In this document: piece after piece, positions 8,442 through 15,975 of the stretch | Position numbering within the stretch: position 1 is the first letter of the stretch | How the letters are laid out: each line of letters begins with the position of its first letter | Origin: Amycolatopsis anabasis | GTDB lineage: Bacteria > Actinomycetota > Actinomycetes > Mycobacteriales > Pseudonocardiaceae | NCBI RefSeq assembly: GCF_009765355.1 | Contig: NZ_VTHK01000016.1 | Location: forward strand, 1-64,000 | Reading direction: 5' to 3' | DNA: 64,000 nt | Translations under genes and position numbers: made by a program | Notes under the pieces: model-generated | Seen by the model: the letters and a program-made list of their open reading frames with translations, nothing else | Databases searched by the model: none | What the model was told of the DNA's origin: nothing

Positions 8442-9318
8442 GCACACGGTTTCCGAGCCCGATCTCGCCGCGGTCGAAGCCGGGCTCGACGCGCTGGACA
8501 CCCCGCCGGTCGTGACCGGTCCCCGCCCGTGGCAGCGCGCGCTGCGGGTGGCGCTGCCGCCGCTGGGCGCGCTGGTGCTCGGGATCGTGGTGTGGCAGGC
8601 GCTGTGGGCGGCGGCGCTGTGGCCGGAGTACCAGCTGCCCGCGCCGCTCGCGGTGTGGAACGAGTTCTGGGCCAAGGCCAACAGCGGCGAGGTGGTGCAC
8701 ATCGTGTGGACCTCGGTGCACCGCGCGGTGCTCGGCTTCCTCGCCGGGGTGGTGCTCGGCACTCCGCTCGGCCTGGTGGTGGCCAAGGTGCGGGTGGTGC
8801 GGGCGGCGATCGGCCCGCTGCTCACCGGGTTGCAGAGCCTGCCCTCGGTGGCCTGGGTGCCCGCGGCGATCCTGTGGTTCGGCATCAACGACGCGGCGAT
8901 CTACTTCGTGGTGCTGCTCGGTTCGGTGCCGTCGATCGCCAACGGGCTGGTCGGCGGGATCGACCAGATCCCGCCGATCCTGCCGCGGGTCGGGCAGGCG
9001 ATGGGCGCGAGCCGCCTCGCCGCGGCGCGGCACATCCTGCTGCCCGCCGCCCTGCCCGGTTACCTGGCTGGGCTCAAGCAGGGGTGGGCGTTCTCCTGGC
9101 GGTCGCTGATGGCCGCCGAGCTGATCGCGCTGTCGCCGCAGCTCGGCATGGGGCTGGGCGCCTATCTCAACCAGGGCCAGGCGTTCAACGACATGCCCAT
9201 CGTGCTCGCCGCGATCCTGCTGATCCTGCTCGTCGGGGTGGGCATCGACCTCGCGGTGTTCCGCCCCCTCGAACGTTCGGTCCTGCGTGCCCGCGGCCTC
9301 ACCGGTTCCTTCGCCTGA
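8428..9318 (+). CDS. ABC transporter permease, SsuC/TauC family (296 aa)
   Basis: An inner-membrane permease with about six hydrophobic segments and the BPD-transport EAA-type loop (MGASRLAAARHILLPAALP). Segments GLQSLPSVAWVPAAILWFG and KQGWAFSWRSLMAAELI are typical of SsuC/TauC. The ATG at 8428 lies 14 bp inside the ATPase gene, which indicates translational coupling. The soluble N-terminus of about 35 residues is slightly long. The gene is followed by a large perfect inverted repeat that should end the operon. Confidence 0.95.
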   Translation: MPRSEHTVSEPDLAAVEAGLDALDTPPVVTGPRPWQRALRVALPPLGALVLGIVVWQALWAAALWPEYQLPAPLAVWNEFWAKANSGEVVHIVWTSVHRAVLGFLAGVVLGTPLGLVVAKVRVVRAAIGPLLTGLQSLPSVAWVPAAILWFGINDAAIYFVVLLGSVPSIANGLVGGIDQIPPILPRVGQAMGASRLAAARHILLPAALPGYLAGLKQGWAFSWRSLMAAELIALSPQLGMGLGAYLNQGQAFNDMPIVLAAILLILLVGVGIDLAVFRPLERSVLRARGLTGSFA

Positions 9319-9337
9319 TCCCCGCCGAGCCGCGCTT

Positions 9338-9388
9338 TCATGAGGGGACCCCTCCGGACAAAATTTGTCAGGAGGGGTCCCCTCATGA
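9338..9388. terminator. 51-bp near-perfect inverted repeat between convergent genes
   Basis: 9338-9355 (TCATGAGGGGACCCCTCC) is exactly complementary to 9371-9388. Inside, GACAAA (9357-9362) pairs with TTTGTC (9364-9369), so almost the whole element folds. The outer arms also contain the palindrome GGGGACCCC-like core. It separates the ABC operon end (9318) from the convergent SpoIIE gene end (9396). It is probably a bidirectional terminator of a dispersed family. Confidence 0.85.
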
Positions 9389-9395
9389 CAATCGG

Positions 9396-10619
9396 TTACT
9401 CGATCGGGACGCGGCGCAGGACGAGGAGGGCGACGTCGTCTTCCGGGGACTCGTGCCCGATCAGCGCGGTCATCAGCGTGGAGCACACCACGTTCGGGGT
9501 GTCGGCGGCCGCCACATCGCAGAGCCTGGCGAGCCCGGTGTCCAGCGGCGCGGTCCGGCGTTCCACCAGGCCATCGGTGTAGAGGCAGACCACGGTGCCC
9601 TCCGCGAGTTCCAGGGCGGTCGATCGGCGCCGCCGCTTCGCCCGCACCCCGACCGGGGCGTCGATGGGCATCTCGGCGAATCCCGCGGGCCGCCCGGGCG
9701 CGCACACCACCGGCGCGAGGTGCCCGGCCGAGGACACGTGCAACCGGTCCAGCGACGGCTCCAGCACGCCGTAGAGCACGGTCGCCATCATCTCGTGCTC
9801 GAAGTGCCGCACCTTGCGGTCCAGTTTGCCGAGCACCTTCGCCGGATCGTCGCTCTCCAACGCGTACGCCCGCAGCGCGCTGCGCAGCCGCCCCATCACC
9901 ACGGCGGCGGGGAACCCGTGCCCGACCACGTCCCCGATCACCACGCCCACCCGCCCCGACGGCAGGGTGAACACGTCGTACCAGTCCCCGGCGACGCTGC
10001 CTTCCTCACCAGGCACGTACCGCGCGTCGAACTCCAGGCCCGGCACCTCGGGCAGGCGTGCGGGCAGCAAGCTGCGCTGCAGCGTCCGCGCGGCCACCCG
10101 GTCGGCGTGGGCGAGGCTGGCCTGCGCGGCCAGCGCGACCCGGTCGCCGGCCAGCTGGAGCAGCTTGACCTCCTCCTCGGTGAACCGGCGCGGTTCGAGC
10201 GCCCCGACGTGCAGGACCCCGATGACCGTCCCGCCGACCAGCAGCGGAACGCCGAGCAGCGTGCGCAGGCCGTGTTCCCACAGCAGGGAGTTGAACACCG
10301 TGGTGCGGTCGACCCGATCCAGGATGATCGGCCGCTTCTCCGCGGCGACCCGCCCCGCGAAACCCCGGCCGACGGGGACCCGCACCCCCTGCCGGATCTC
10401 GTCCTCCAGCCCCTTGGTCGCGGTGGCGACCAGCATCTGGGAGGCGTTGTCGAGCAGCAGAACGGTGGCCTCGTCGACGGCCAGCAGTTCCTGGATCCGA
10501 TCGAGCAGCTCCGACAGCAGCTCCCGGACGTCCAGGTGGGCGAGCCCGGTGTCGGTGATCGCGGCGACGCGCCGCAACCGTTCTTCGGGATCGAAGGGCG
10601 CACCGGCCGCTGTGGTCAT
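9396..10619 (-). CDS. GAF-domain SpoIIE/PP2C-type serine phosphatase (407 aa)
   Basis: Residues 15-170 form a GAF sensor domain (AVDEATVLLLD, GRGFAGRVAAEKRPIIL, LGVPLLVGGTVIGVLHVG). Residues 195-405 form the PPM/SpoIIE phosphatase, with metal-binding aspartates in AGDWYDVF and VIGDVVGHG, YTDGLVERR and a final EDDVALLVLR. Such proteins dephosphorylate anti-sigma-factor antagonists and so control a partner-switching stress sigma factor, but no such partner is encoded nearby. The ATG at 10619 is used because longer frames run through the promoter region of the divergent acetyltransferase. Confidence 0.92.
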   Translation of the reverse strand: MTTAAGAPFDPEERLRRVAAITDTGLAHLDVRELLSELLDRIQELLAVDEATVLLLDNASQMLVATATKGLEDEIRQGVRVPVGRGFAGRVAAEKRPIILDRVDRTTVFNSLLWEHGLRTLLGVPLLVGGTVIGVLHVGALEPRRFTEEEVKLLQLAGDRVALAAQASLAHADRVAARTLQRSLLPARLPEVPGLEFDARYVPGEEGSVAGDWYDVFTLPSGRVGVVIGDVVGHGFPAAVVMGRLRSALRAYALESDDPAKVLGKLDRKVRHFEHEMMATVLYGVLEPSLDRLHVSSAGHLAPVVCAPGRPAGFAEMPIDAPVGVRAKRRRRSTALELAEGTVVCLYTDGLVERRTAPLDTGLARLCDVAAADTPNVVCSTLMTALIGHESPEDDVALLVLRRVPIE

Positions 10620-10708
10620 AGGGGAAACACTAGCGGGCCGGACCCGCCGCGCCGCGGTCGCTCGACAACAGGGCCGCGCCGTATAGGTCGTTATACACGC
10701 CCAGGGCG

Positions 10709-10719
10709 TCCACTGTGGA
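10709..10719. repeat. TCCACTGTGGA palindrome (copy 1)
   Basis: A perfect 11-bp dyad in the SpoIIE/GNAT divergent region. Identical or W-variant copies are at 34893-34903, 36049-36059 and 62107-62117. Confidence 0.6.
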
Positions 10720-10805
10720 TTGGCAAGGGAATTCGGGATGCGTCCCGCAGGTGGCTGGGTATCCTCGACTGACTCCAACCCCGCCGGGCAGAACGAGGTA
10801 CCGCC

Positions 10806-11315
10806 CTGAACGTCGAACTGCACGGGACCGCCGTCGTGCTGGTCCCGGTCATCGCCGAACACGTGCCGGATCTCCGGCGGATTCTCCGGACCCCCGAGGT
10901 CGGACTGCGCTGGGGCGCGGTGGACGCCTCGCCGGAGTGGCCCTTCGACGATCCGTCCACTGTGTGTTTCGCGGTTCTGGTCGACGGCGAGGTGCGCGGG
11001 ATGGTCCAGTACGGCGAGGCGGAGGACCCGATGTACCGCCACGCGTCGGTGGACATCTTCCTCGACCCCGCCGTCCACGGGCGCGGCATCGGCCGGGACG
11101 CGGTGCGGACGATGGCCCGGTACCTGGTGCACGAGCGCGGGCACCACCGCCTGGTGATCGACCCGGCCGCCGACAACCACGCGGCCATCCGGTGCTACGA
11201 GTCGGTCGGCTTCCGCCCGGTCGGCCTGATGCGCCGGTATGAACGGGACGCCGACGGCCGCGGCTGGCACGACGGCCTGCTCATGGACCTGCTCGCCGAA
11301 GACCTCGCGACCTGA
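10806..11315 (+). CDS. GNAT-family N-acetyltransferase (169 aa, likely CTG start)
   Basis: A single acetyl-CoA-dependent GNAT fold. The acetyl-CoA pyrophosphate loop is VHGRGIGRDAVRTMARYL, followed by HRLVIDPAADNHAAIRCYESVGF, a pattern close to aminoglycoside 6'-N-acetyltransferase-like enzymes, although the substrate is unknown. The first GNAT beta strand (NVELHGTAVVLVPV) begins before the first standard start at 10836. A CTG at 10806 sits 7 nt after GAGG (10795-10798), so a CTG start restoring this strand is preferred. Using 10836 would remove ten residues of the strand. Confidence 0.85.
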   Translation: MNVELHGTAVVLVPVIAEHVPDLRRILRTPEVGLRWGAVDASPEWPFDDPSTVCFAVLVDGEVRGMVQYGEAEDPMYRHASVDIFLDPAVHGRGIGRDAVRTMARYLVHERGHHRLVIDPAADNHAAIRCYESVGFRPVGLMRRYERDADGRGWHDGLLMDLLAEDLAT

Positions 11316-11451
11316 GGCGTTCCGTCCACAGAGGACGAACCCGGTCGCCGGGAGCGGCCGCGTGCCACTTCGCGGGCGGATGTTTGCCACGTCACAGCGC
11401 GGGCACCCTGGATACCAGCCTCGTCGACCGACCGAGGAAGGAACCAGTGCC

Positions 11452-11637
11452 ATGACCGTCCCGCATCTCGAAATCCCGCCCGACACCGTCGCACCCCCGG
11501 TGCCCTGCGAACGCTGCGGCTACCGCACGGTGCACGTCGCCGAAGTCATCGGCCAGCACGGCCGGCCGATGGGGAACGTGCTCGTGTGCACCCGCTGCCA
11601 GGGCCGTCAGTACGACATCGAAACCGTATCCCGGTGA
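11452..11637 (+). CDS. Small zinc-ribbon protein (61 aa)
   Basis: Two CxxC knuckles (CERCG near residue 20 and CTRCQ near residue 49) define a rubredoxin/zinc-ribbon-like fold with no other domain. The ATG at 11452 has GGAAGGAAC upstream. Its TGA stop overlaps the GTG of the phosphoribosyltransferase gene (GTGA), so the two are translationally coupled. It may bind zinc and serve as a partner of the next enzyme, but no specific function can be given. Confidence 0.8.
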   Translation: MTVPHLEIPPDTVAPPVPCERCGYRTVHVAEVIGQHGRPMGNVLVCTRCQGRQYDIETVSR

Positions 11638-12293
11638 AACCGGCGACCACGCACCGCGCCTACGCCGACCGCCGCGCGGGCGGGCAGGCGCTGGCCGCGC
11701 TGCTCAGGGACCGCGACTGGCACGAGCCGGTCGTCCTGGGCATCGCGCGGGGCGGCGTACCGGTCGCCGCGGTGGTCGCCGGCGAACTCGACGCCGGGCT
11801 CGACGTCGTCGTGGCCCGGAAGATCGGCGCGCCCGGCCGCCCGGAACTGGGCATCGGCGCGGTCACCGCGCACGGGCCGCCGATCTACGACGAGAACGCG
11901 CTGTACGCCCTCGATCTGAGCCGGGCCGAGCTGACGCCGGCCTGCGAACGCGAACGAGCCGAAGCCCGGCGGCGGGTCGCCGCCTACCAGCACGGCCGGG
12001 AGCCGGAGGAACTGCACGGCCGGGACGTGATCGTGGTGGACGACGGGCTGGCCACCGGCGTCACCGCGACGGCCGCGTTGCGCGCGGTGCGCGAACGGCA
12101 GCCGCGGCGGGCGCTGTTCGCCGCCCCGGTCGGCGCCCCGAGCGCGGTGCGGAAACTGCGCGAAGAGGCCGACGAAGTGGTGTGCGCCGCGCAGCCGGAC
12201 CGGTTCCGCGCGGTCGGCCAGTGGTACCGGAACTTCCGCCAGACCCCGGACGACGAGGTCGTCGCGCTGCTGGCGGCTGATCGAAACAGCTGA
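11634..12293 (+). CDS. Phosphoribosyltransferase-fold protein (219 aa)
   Basis: A type I PRTase with the PRPP-binding loop VIVVDDGLATGVTA (about residues 127-140) and the upstream ARGGVPVAA loop. It belongs to the stand-alone group often fused to or next to dienelactone-hydrolase-like proteins (for example the Rv0571c type of mycobacteria). It has the substrate-free look of that group (PIYDENALYALDLS), so the base it uses is unknown. It starts at a GTG overlapping the previous stop and is followed 9 bp later by a helical protein. A matching alpha/beta hydrolase is encoded separately at 17498-18133. Confidence 0.88.
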   Translation: MKPATTHRAYADRRAGGQALAALLRDRDWHEPVVLGIARGGVPVAAVVAGELDAGLDVVVARKIGAPGRPELGIGAVTAHGPPIYDENALYALDLSRAELTPACERERAEARRRVAAYQHGREPEELHGRDVIVVDDGLATGVTATAALRAVRERQPRRALFAAPVGAPSAVRKLREEADEVVCAAQPDRFRAVGQWYRNFRQTPDDEVVALLAADRNS

Positions 12294-12302
12294 CGGAGAT
12301 CC

Positions 12303-12821
12303 ATGACTTCGAACGACCACAAGCAGTTGCTCGGCGTCTACCTGAACGACCACCTCGCGGGCGCGGTCGCCGGTTCCGAACTGGCCAACCGCCTCGCCGG
12401 TGCGGAACGCGGCGCGGACGGCGCCACCCTGAACCGGATCGCGGACGAGATCGCCGAAGATCGCCGTGCGCTGCTGGAGATCATGGCCGCACTGGAGGTC
12501 GATGCCCGGCGGTACAAGGTGATCGGCGCCTGGTGGTTGGAGAAGATCGCGCGGCTCAAACCGAACCGGCGGCTGTTCCAACGCTCGCCGCTGAGCCGGC
12601 TGCTCGAACTCGAAGCCCTGCGCCTCGGCGTGGAAGGCAAGGCGCTGGGCTGGCGGACGCTGCGGAACCTGATCGAGAACGCGGACGTGGTCGTCGCCGA
12701 TCGGCTCGACCGCGCCCGCGTGACGGAACTGATCGCCCGGGCCGATCGGCAGGCGGACGAGTTGGAGGACCTCCGCCTGCGCGCGACCCTGGCCTTCCTG
12801 GAATCGGGGACGAAGACATGA
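12303..12821 (+). CDS. Alpha-helical hypothetical protein (172 aa)
   Basis: No enzyme family recognised. The sequence is almost entirely predicted helix, with a ferritin-like or four-helix-bundle appearance: LLGVYLNDHLAGAVAGSELANRL, then EIAEDRRALLEIMAAL and a basic segment RLKPNRRLFQRSPLSRLLELEAL. It has no cysteine, signal peptide or membrane segment. The ATG of the epimerase gene overlaps its stop (ATGA), so both are in the zinc-ribbon/PRTase operon. A housekeeping binding protein for a small molecule or membrane is possible. Confidence 0.8.
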   Translation: MTSNDHKQLLGVYLNDHLAGAVAGSELANRLAGAERGADGATLNRIADEIAEDRRALLEIMAALEVDARRYKVIGAWWLEKIARLKPNRRLFQRSPLSRLLELEALRLGVEGKALGWRTLRNLIENADVVVADRLDRARVTELIARADRQADELEDLRLRATLAFLESGTKT

Positions 12822-13840
12822 GCGGAAAAGGGATCCGGGTGGTCGTCACCGGTGCCACCGGGAATCTCGGCACCAGCGTGGTGGACGCGCTGGCCGACGA
12901 TTCCGGCGTGGATTCGGTGCTCGGCATCGCCCGCCGGGCGGCGGAGTGCAGCCGGCTCAAGCTGCGGTACGCGAGCGCGGACCTCGCCGAAATCCCGGAG
13001 GGAGCGCTGGACGCCCTGCTGACCGGCGCGGACGTCGTGATCCACCTGGCTTGGATGTTCCAGCCCACCCGCGATCCGGCTGTCACCTGGCGGACCAACG
13101 TGGTCGGCAGCATCCGGCTGTACGAAGCGGTCGCGCGGTGCGGGGTGCCCGCGGCGGTGCATTCGTCTTCGGTCGGCGCGTACTCGCCGGGGCCGAAGGA
13201 CTCGGCCGTCGGGGAGGACTGGCCGACGCACGGCTGGCCCACCGCCGCCTACACCGTGGAAAAGCCCTACCTGGAACGCTATCTGGACGGCTTCGAACTC
13301 GCTCATCCGGAGGTCCGGGTGGTCCGGCTCCGTCCCGCGTTCGTCTTCAAACGCGAGTCGGCGTCGCAGCAGCGGCGCCTGTTCGCCGGGCCGCTGCTGC
13401 CGACCGCGCTGGTGCGCCGGTCGTTCATCCCGGTGGTGCCGGATCTGCCCGGGCTGCGCGTGCAGGCCGTGCACTCCCGGGACGTGGGCGCGGCGTTCCG
13501 CCTGGCCGCGCGGAATCCGGTGCGCGGTGCGTTCAACGTGGCGGCCGATCCGGTCATCGACGCGCACACCCTCGCCGAATTGCTCGAGGCGCGGACCGTC
13601 CGGGTACCGGCGTGGCCGGTGCGGAAGGCGCTTTCGGCCGCCTGGCACGCGCACGTGGTGCCCGCCTCCCCCGGCCTGCTCGACGCCGTGCTGCGGCTGC
13701 CGCTGATGGACACCACGCGGGCGAGGACCGAACTCGGCTGGCAACCGGCGCACACCGCGACCGAAGCCGTTGCGGAGTTCCTCACCGGATTGCGCGAACG
13801 CGCCGGGCTGCCGACGGCCCCGCTCGCTCCCGCGGGGTGA
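12818..13840 (+). CDS. NAD-dependent epimerase/dehydratase, extended SDR (340 aa)
   Basis: The Rossmann fold has VTGATGNLG at residues 9-17, a Ser of the catalytic triad in HSSSVGAYSPGP and the YxxxK pair in AAYTVEKPYLE. The C-terminal substrate domain has RVVRLRPAFVFKR and a GAFNVAADP-type motif. This subgroup acts on nucleotide sugars or similar, and the exact substrate is unknown. The start overlaps the previous stop by 4 bp. It is the last gene of the zinc-ribbon/PRTase/helical operon. Confidence 0.9.
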   Translation: MSGKGIRVVVTGATGNLGTSVVDALADDSGVDSVLGIARRAAECSRLKLRYASADLAEIPEGALDALLTGADVVIHLAWMFQPTRDPAVTWRTNVVGSIRLYEAVARCGVPAAVHSSSVGAYSPGPKDSAVGEDWPTHGWPTAAYTVEKPYLERYLDGFELAHPEVRVVRLRPAFVFKRESASQQRRLFAGPLLPTALVRRSFIPVVPDLPGLRVQAVHSRDVGAAFRLAARNPVRGAFNVAADPVIDAHTLAELLEARTVRVPAWPVRKALSAAWHAHVVPASPGLLDAVLRLPLMDTTRARTELGWQPAHTATEAVAEFLTGLRERAGLPTAPLAPAG

Positions 13841-14053
13841 ACCCGAACCGCGTTTTCTTTACCACGGGAATGGGACTGGCGCAGTACCACGTTCGTGGCG
13901 TACTCTGCGCCGGAGAGTGATTCACCGAAACGGTCGATCCCAAACCGAAGTTGTTGCACATCAACACTTCCGGCTATTTCTCCGGCAACCATCCCCGCCT
14001 TCTGTCGCGGTTCGGTATTCCGCTGACCGATGCGCGGGCGCGGCTCGCGTTTC

Positions 14054-14059
14054 TAGCGT
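14054..14059 (+). promoter_or_regulatory. -10 hexamer TAGCGT, leaderless promoter
   Basis: TAGCGT is followed by 6 nt and then the ATG at 14066. A dyad GTAC-CACG-tt-CGTG-gc-GTAC (13884-13903) lies 150 bp upstream. Confidence 0.5.
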
Positions 14060-14065
14060 CGAAGT

Positions 14066-15325
14066 ATGGGATCCAGATCGAATTCCCCCACCCTCGGGCA
14101 CAGACCCGCGGCCGCACGCGGTTCCGTCTCGCCCCGCGAACGAGCCTTGGCCCCCGATCTCGCGCGCGGGGGCATGCTGCTGCTGATCGTCATGTCCAAC
14201 ACCGCCTTCTTCCTGTGGGCGGCGGACTACGGTCCTTCGGGCTGGCACCCGATCGAAGGGTCGATGGTCGACCGGATCGTGCAGTTCCTCGTGATCACCA
14301 TGCTGGATCTGCGGGTCTATCCGCTGTTCGCGTTCCTGTTCGGCTACGGCATGATGCAGCTCTTCCTGCGCCAGACCGCCGCCGGTACGTCCGAACGGGC
14401 GGCGGCCGGGCTGCTGCGCCGGCGCAGCCTGTGGCTCATCGTGTTCGGGTTCGTCCACGCGGCGTTGCTGATGGCCGGGGACATCATCGGTTCCTACGGG
14501 CTCGCCGGGCTCGTGCTGGGCTGGCTGTTCCTCCGCCGCGCCAACCGGACCCTGCTGGTGTGGAGCGGAGTCGCGGTGGCGTTGATCGTGGTGACCACGG
14601 CGCCGGCGATCGGCGCGCTGCTCGGTGGCGATCTCGGGCGGCTGGGCACTCCCGCCGCCGAGCCGACCACCGTGCGCTACGCGGCCGGGGAACCGGATCT
14701 GCTCGCCGCGGCCGCCACCCGGCTGGGCACCTGGTCGTTCGTCACGCTCGGCGGGGCGCTGCTGTCGTTCACCGCGCACGCGGTGATCCTGCTCGGTTTC
14801 TGGGCGGCGCGGCGGCGGATCCTCGAAGAGCCGCACCAGCACCTGCGGCTGCTGCGGTGGACGGCCGCCGTCGGCCTCACCATCGGCTGGCTGGGCGGGC
14901 TCCCCGCCGCCCTCGCGCAGGTGGGCGTCCTGGACGTGCCGCCCGCCGCGGTTTCCGAAGACGGCGTCTTCGGCCTGCTCCAGAACGGGACGGGGATCGC
15001 CGCCGGGCTCGGTTACGTGGCCGTCTTCGGCCTCGTCGCCCACCGCCTCGCCCAGCGGCCGCGGCACGGGCACGCGGTGCTCGCGGTGGCGGCGGTGGGT
15101 AAACGCTCACTCTCCTGCTACCTCACCCATTCGCTGATCTTCGCGCCCGTGCTCGCCGCCTGGGGCCTCGGCCTCGGGGCGCAGCTGACCAGCGCGACCA
15201 TGGCGCTGTTCGCCATCGGGGTTTGGCTGGTCACCGTGTGCGGGGCGTACGCGCTGGAGCGCAAGGGGTGGCGAGGCCCCGCCGAAGTCGCCCTGCGCCA
15301 CCTGACTTACCGGCAAAACCGCTGA
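14066..15325 (+). CDS. DUF418-family membrane protein (419 aa)
   Basis: About nine to ten transmembrane segments. The N-terminal part has the DUF418-associated region (LDLRVYPLFAFLFGYGMMQL, LLRRRSLWLIVFGFVHAALL). The C-terminal DUF418 domain has GKRSLSCYLTHSLIF and ALERKGWRGPAE near the end. The family may transport or modify envelope compounds, and its role is not established. Transcription appears leaderless from the TAGCGT box. The first 25 residues are basic and cytosolic. Confidence 0.9.
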   Translation: MGSRSNSPTLGHRPAAARGSVSPRERALAPDLARGGMLLLIVMSNTAFFLWAADYGPSGWHPIEGSMVDRIVQFLVITMLDLRVYPLFAFLFGYGMMQLFLRQTAAGTSERAAAGLLRRRSLWLIVFGFVHAALLMAGDIIGSYGLAGLVLGWLFLRRANRTLLVWSGVAVALIVVTTAPAIGALLGGDLGRLGTPAAEPTTVRYAAGEPDLLAAAATRLGTWSFVTLGGALLSFTAHAVILLGFWAARRRILEEPHQHLRLLRWTAAVGLTIGWLGGLPAALAQVGVLDVPPAAVSEDGVFGLLQNGTGIAAGLGYVAVFGLVAHRLAQRPRHGHAVLAVAAVGKRSLSCYLTHSLIFAPVLAAWGLGLGAQLTSATMALFAIGVWLVTVCGAYALERKGWRGPAEVALRHLTYRQNR

Positions 15326-15441
15326 TCAACGGCTCGCGAAAAAATCTTGGAACTTTCTGTCGATCTGCCCGGTGCCCGTTCGACGCGTTGAGCAGAAGCC
15401 GGATTCGATCCGCGAACCCGGAGGCAGGAAGGAACCCGATC

Positions 15442-15876
15442 ATGCGATTCATGCTCCTGGTGAAGTCCGACCCGAAGTCCGAGGCCGGTTACCTGCCGAG
15501 TGAGCGGTTGCTCACCGAGATGGGCAAGTACAACGAGGAACTGGTCAAGGCCGGTGTGCTGCTGGCGGGCGACGGCCTGCACCCGTCGTCGAAGGGCGCG
15601 CGGGTGAAGTTCTCCAGCGGGAAGCCGGTGGTCGTGGACGGTCCGTTCACCGAGGCGAAGGAACTCGTCGCGGGCTACTGGCTGATCGACGTGAAGTCGA
15701 AGGAGGAGGCGATCGAGTGGGTGAAGCGGGTGCCGAACCCGGACGGTGACGAGGGCGAGATCGAGATCCGGCAGGTGTTCGAAACCGAGGACTTCGCCGC
15801 CGTCGCCACCCCCGAAACCCTCGAAGCCGAGGAGCGCCTCCGCGCCGAAGTCGCCGCCCAGAACCAAACCCGCTGA
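15442..15876 (+). CDS. YCII/DGPF-domain protein (144 aa)
   Basis: A dimeric ferredoxin-like fold protein of the YciI-related group, with FMLLVKSDPKSEAG, the diagnostic DGPFTEAKELVAGYWLIDVKS region and PNPDGDEGEIEIRQVFE. In actinobacteria such genes often sit beside ECF sigma factors and are called PhnB/DGPF proteins, but no sigma factor is here. The ATG at 15442 has a strong GGAAGGAA upstream. The acidic C-terminal tail is variable. Role unknown, possibly an enzyme on small acids. Confidence 0.9.
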   Translation: MRFMLLVKSDPKSEAGYLPSERLLTEMGKYNEELVKAGVLLAGDGLHPSSKGARVKFSSGKPVVVDGPFTEAKELVAGYWLIDVKSKEEAIEWVKRVPNPDGDEGEIEIRQVFETEDFAAVATPETLEAEERLRAEVAAQNQTR

Positions 15877-15888
15877 CCCCGGAGATCG

Positions 15889-15962
15889 CGCACTTTGTCG
15901 GCCAAGTGCGGCACAGTGGCCACCGCGGTAGCCGTGGTCGCGCACTTGGCCGACAAAGTGCG
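15889..15962. terminator. 22-bp perfect inverted repeat with self-complementary arms
   Basis: 15889-15910 is exactly complementary to 15941-15962 around 30 nt. Each arm (CGCACTT...AAGTGCG) can also fold on itself. It lies between convergent genes ending at 15876 (+) and 15976 (-), so it is a probable bidirectional terminator. Confidence 0.85.
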
Positions 15963-15975
15963 GACCTGAGCCAGG

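Noticed and set aside
13841..14065. A possible small gene in this gap
   Set aside because: No frame has a good start and ribosome binding site. Only a small dyad (13884-13903) and the TAGCGT box stand out.
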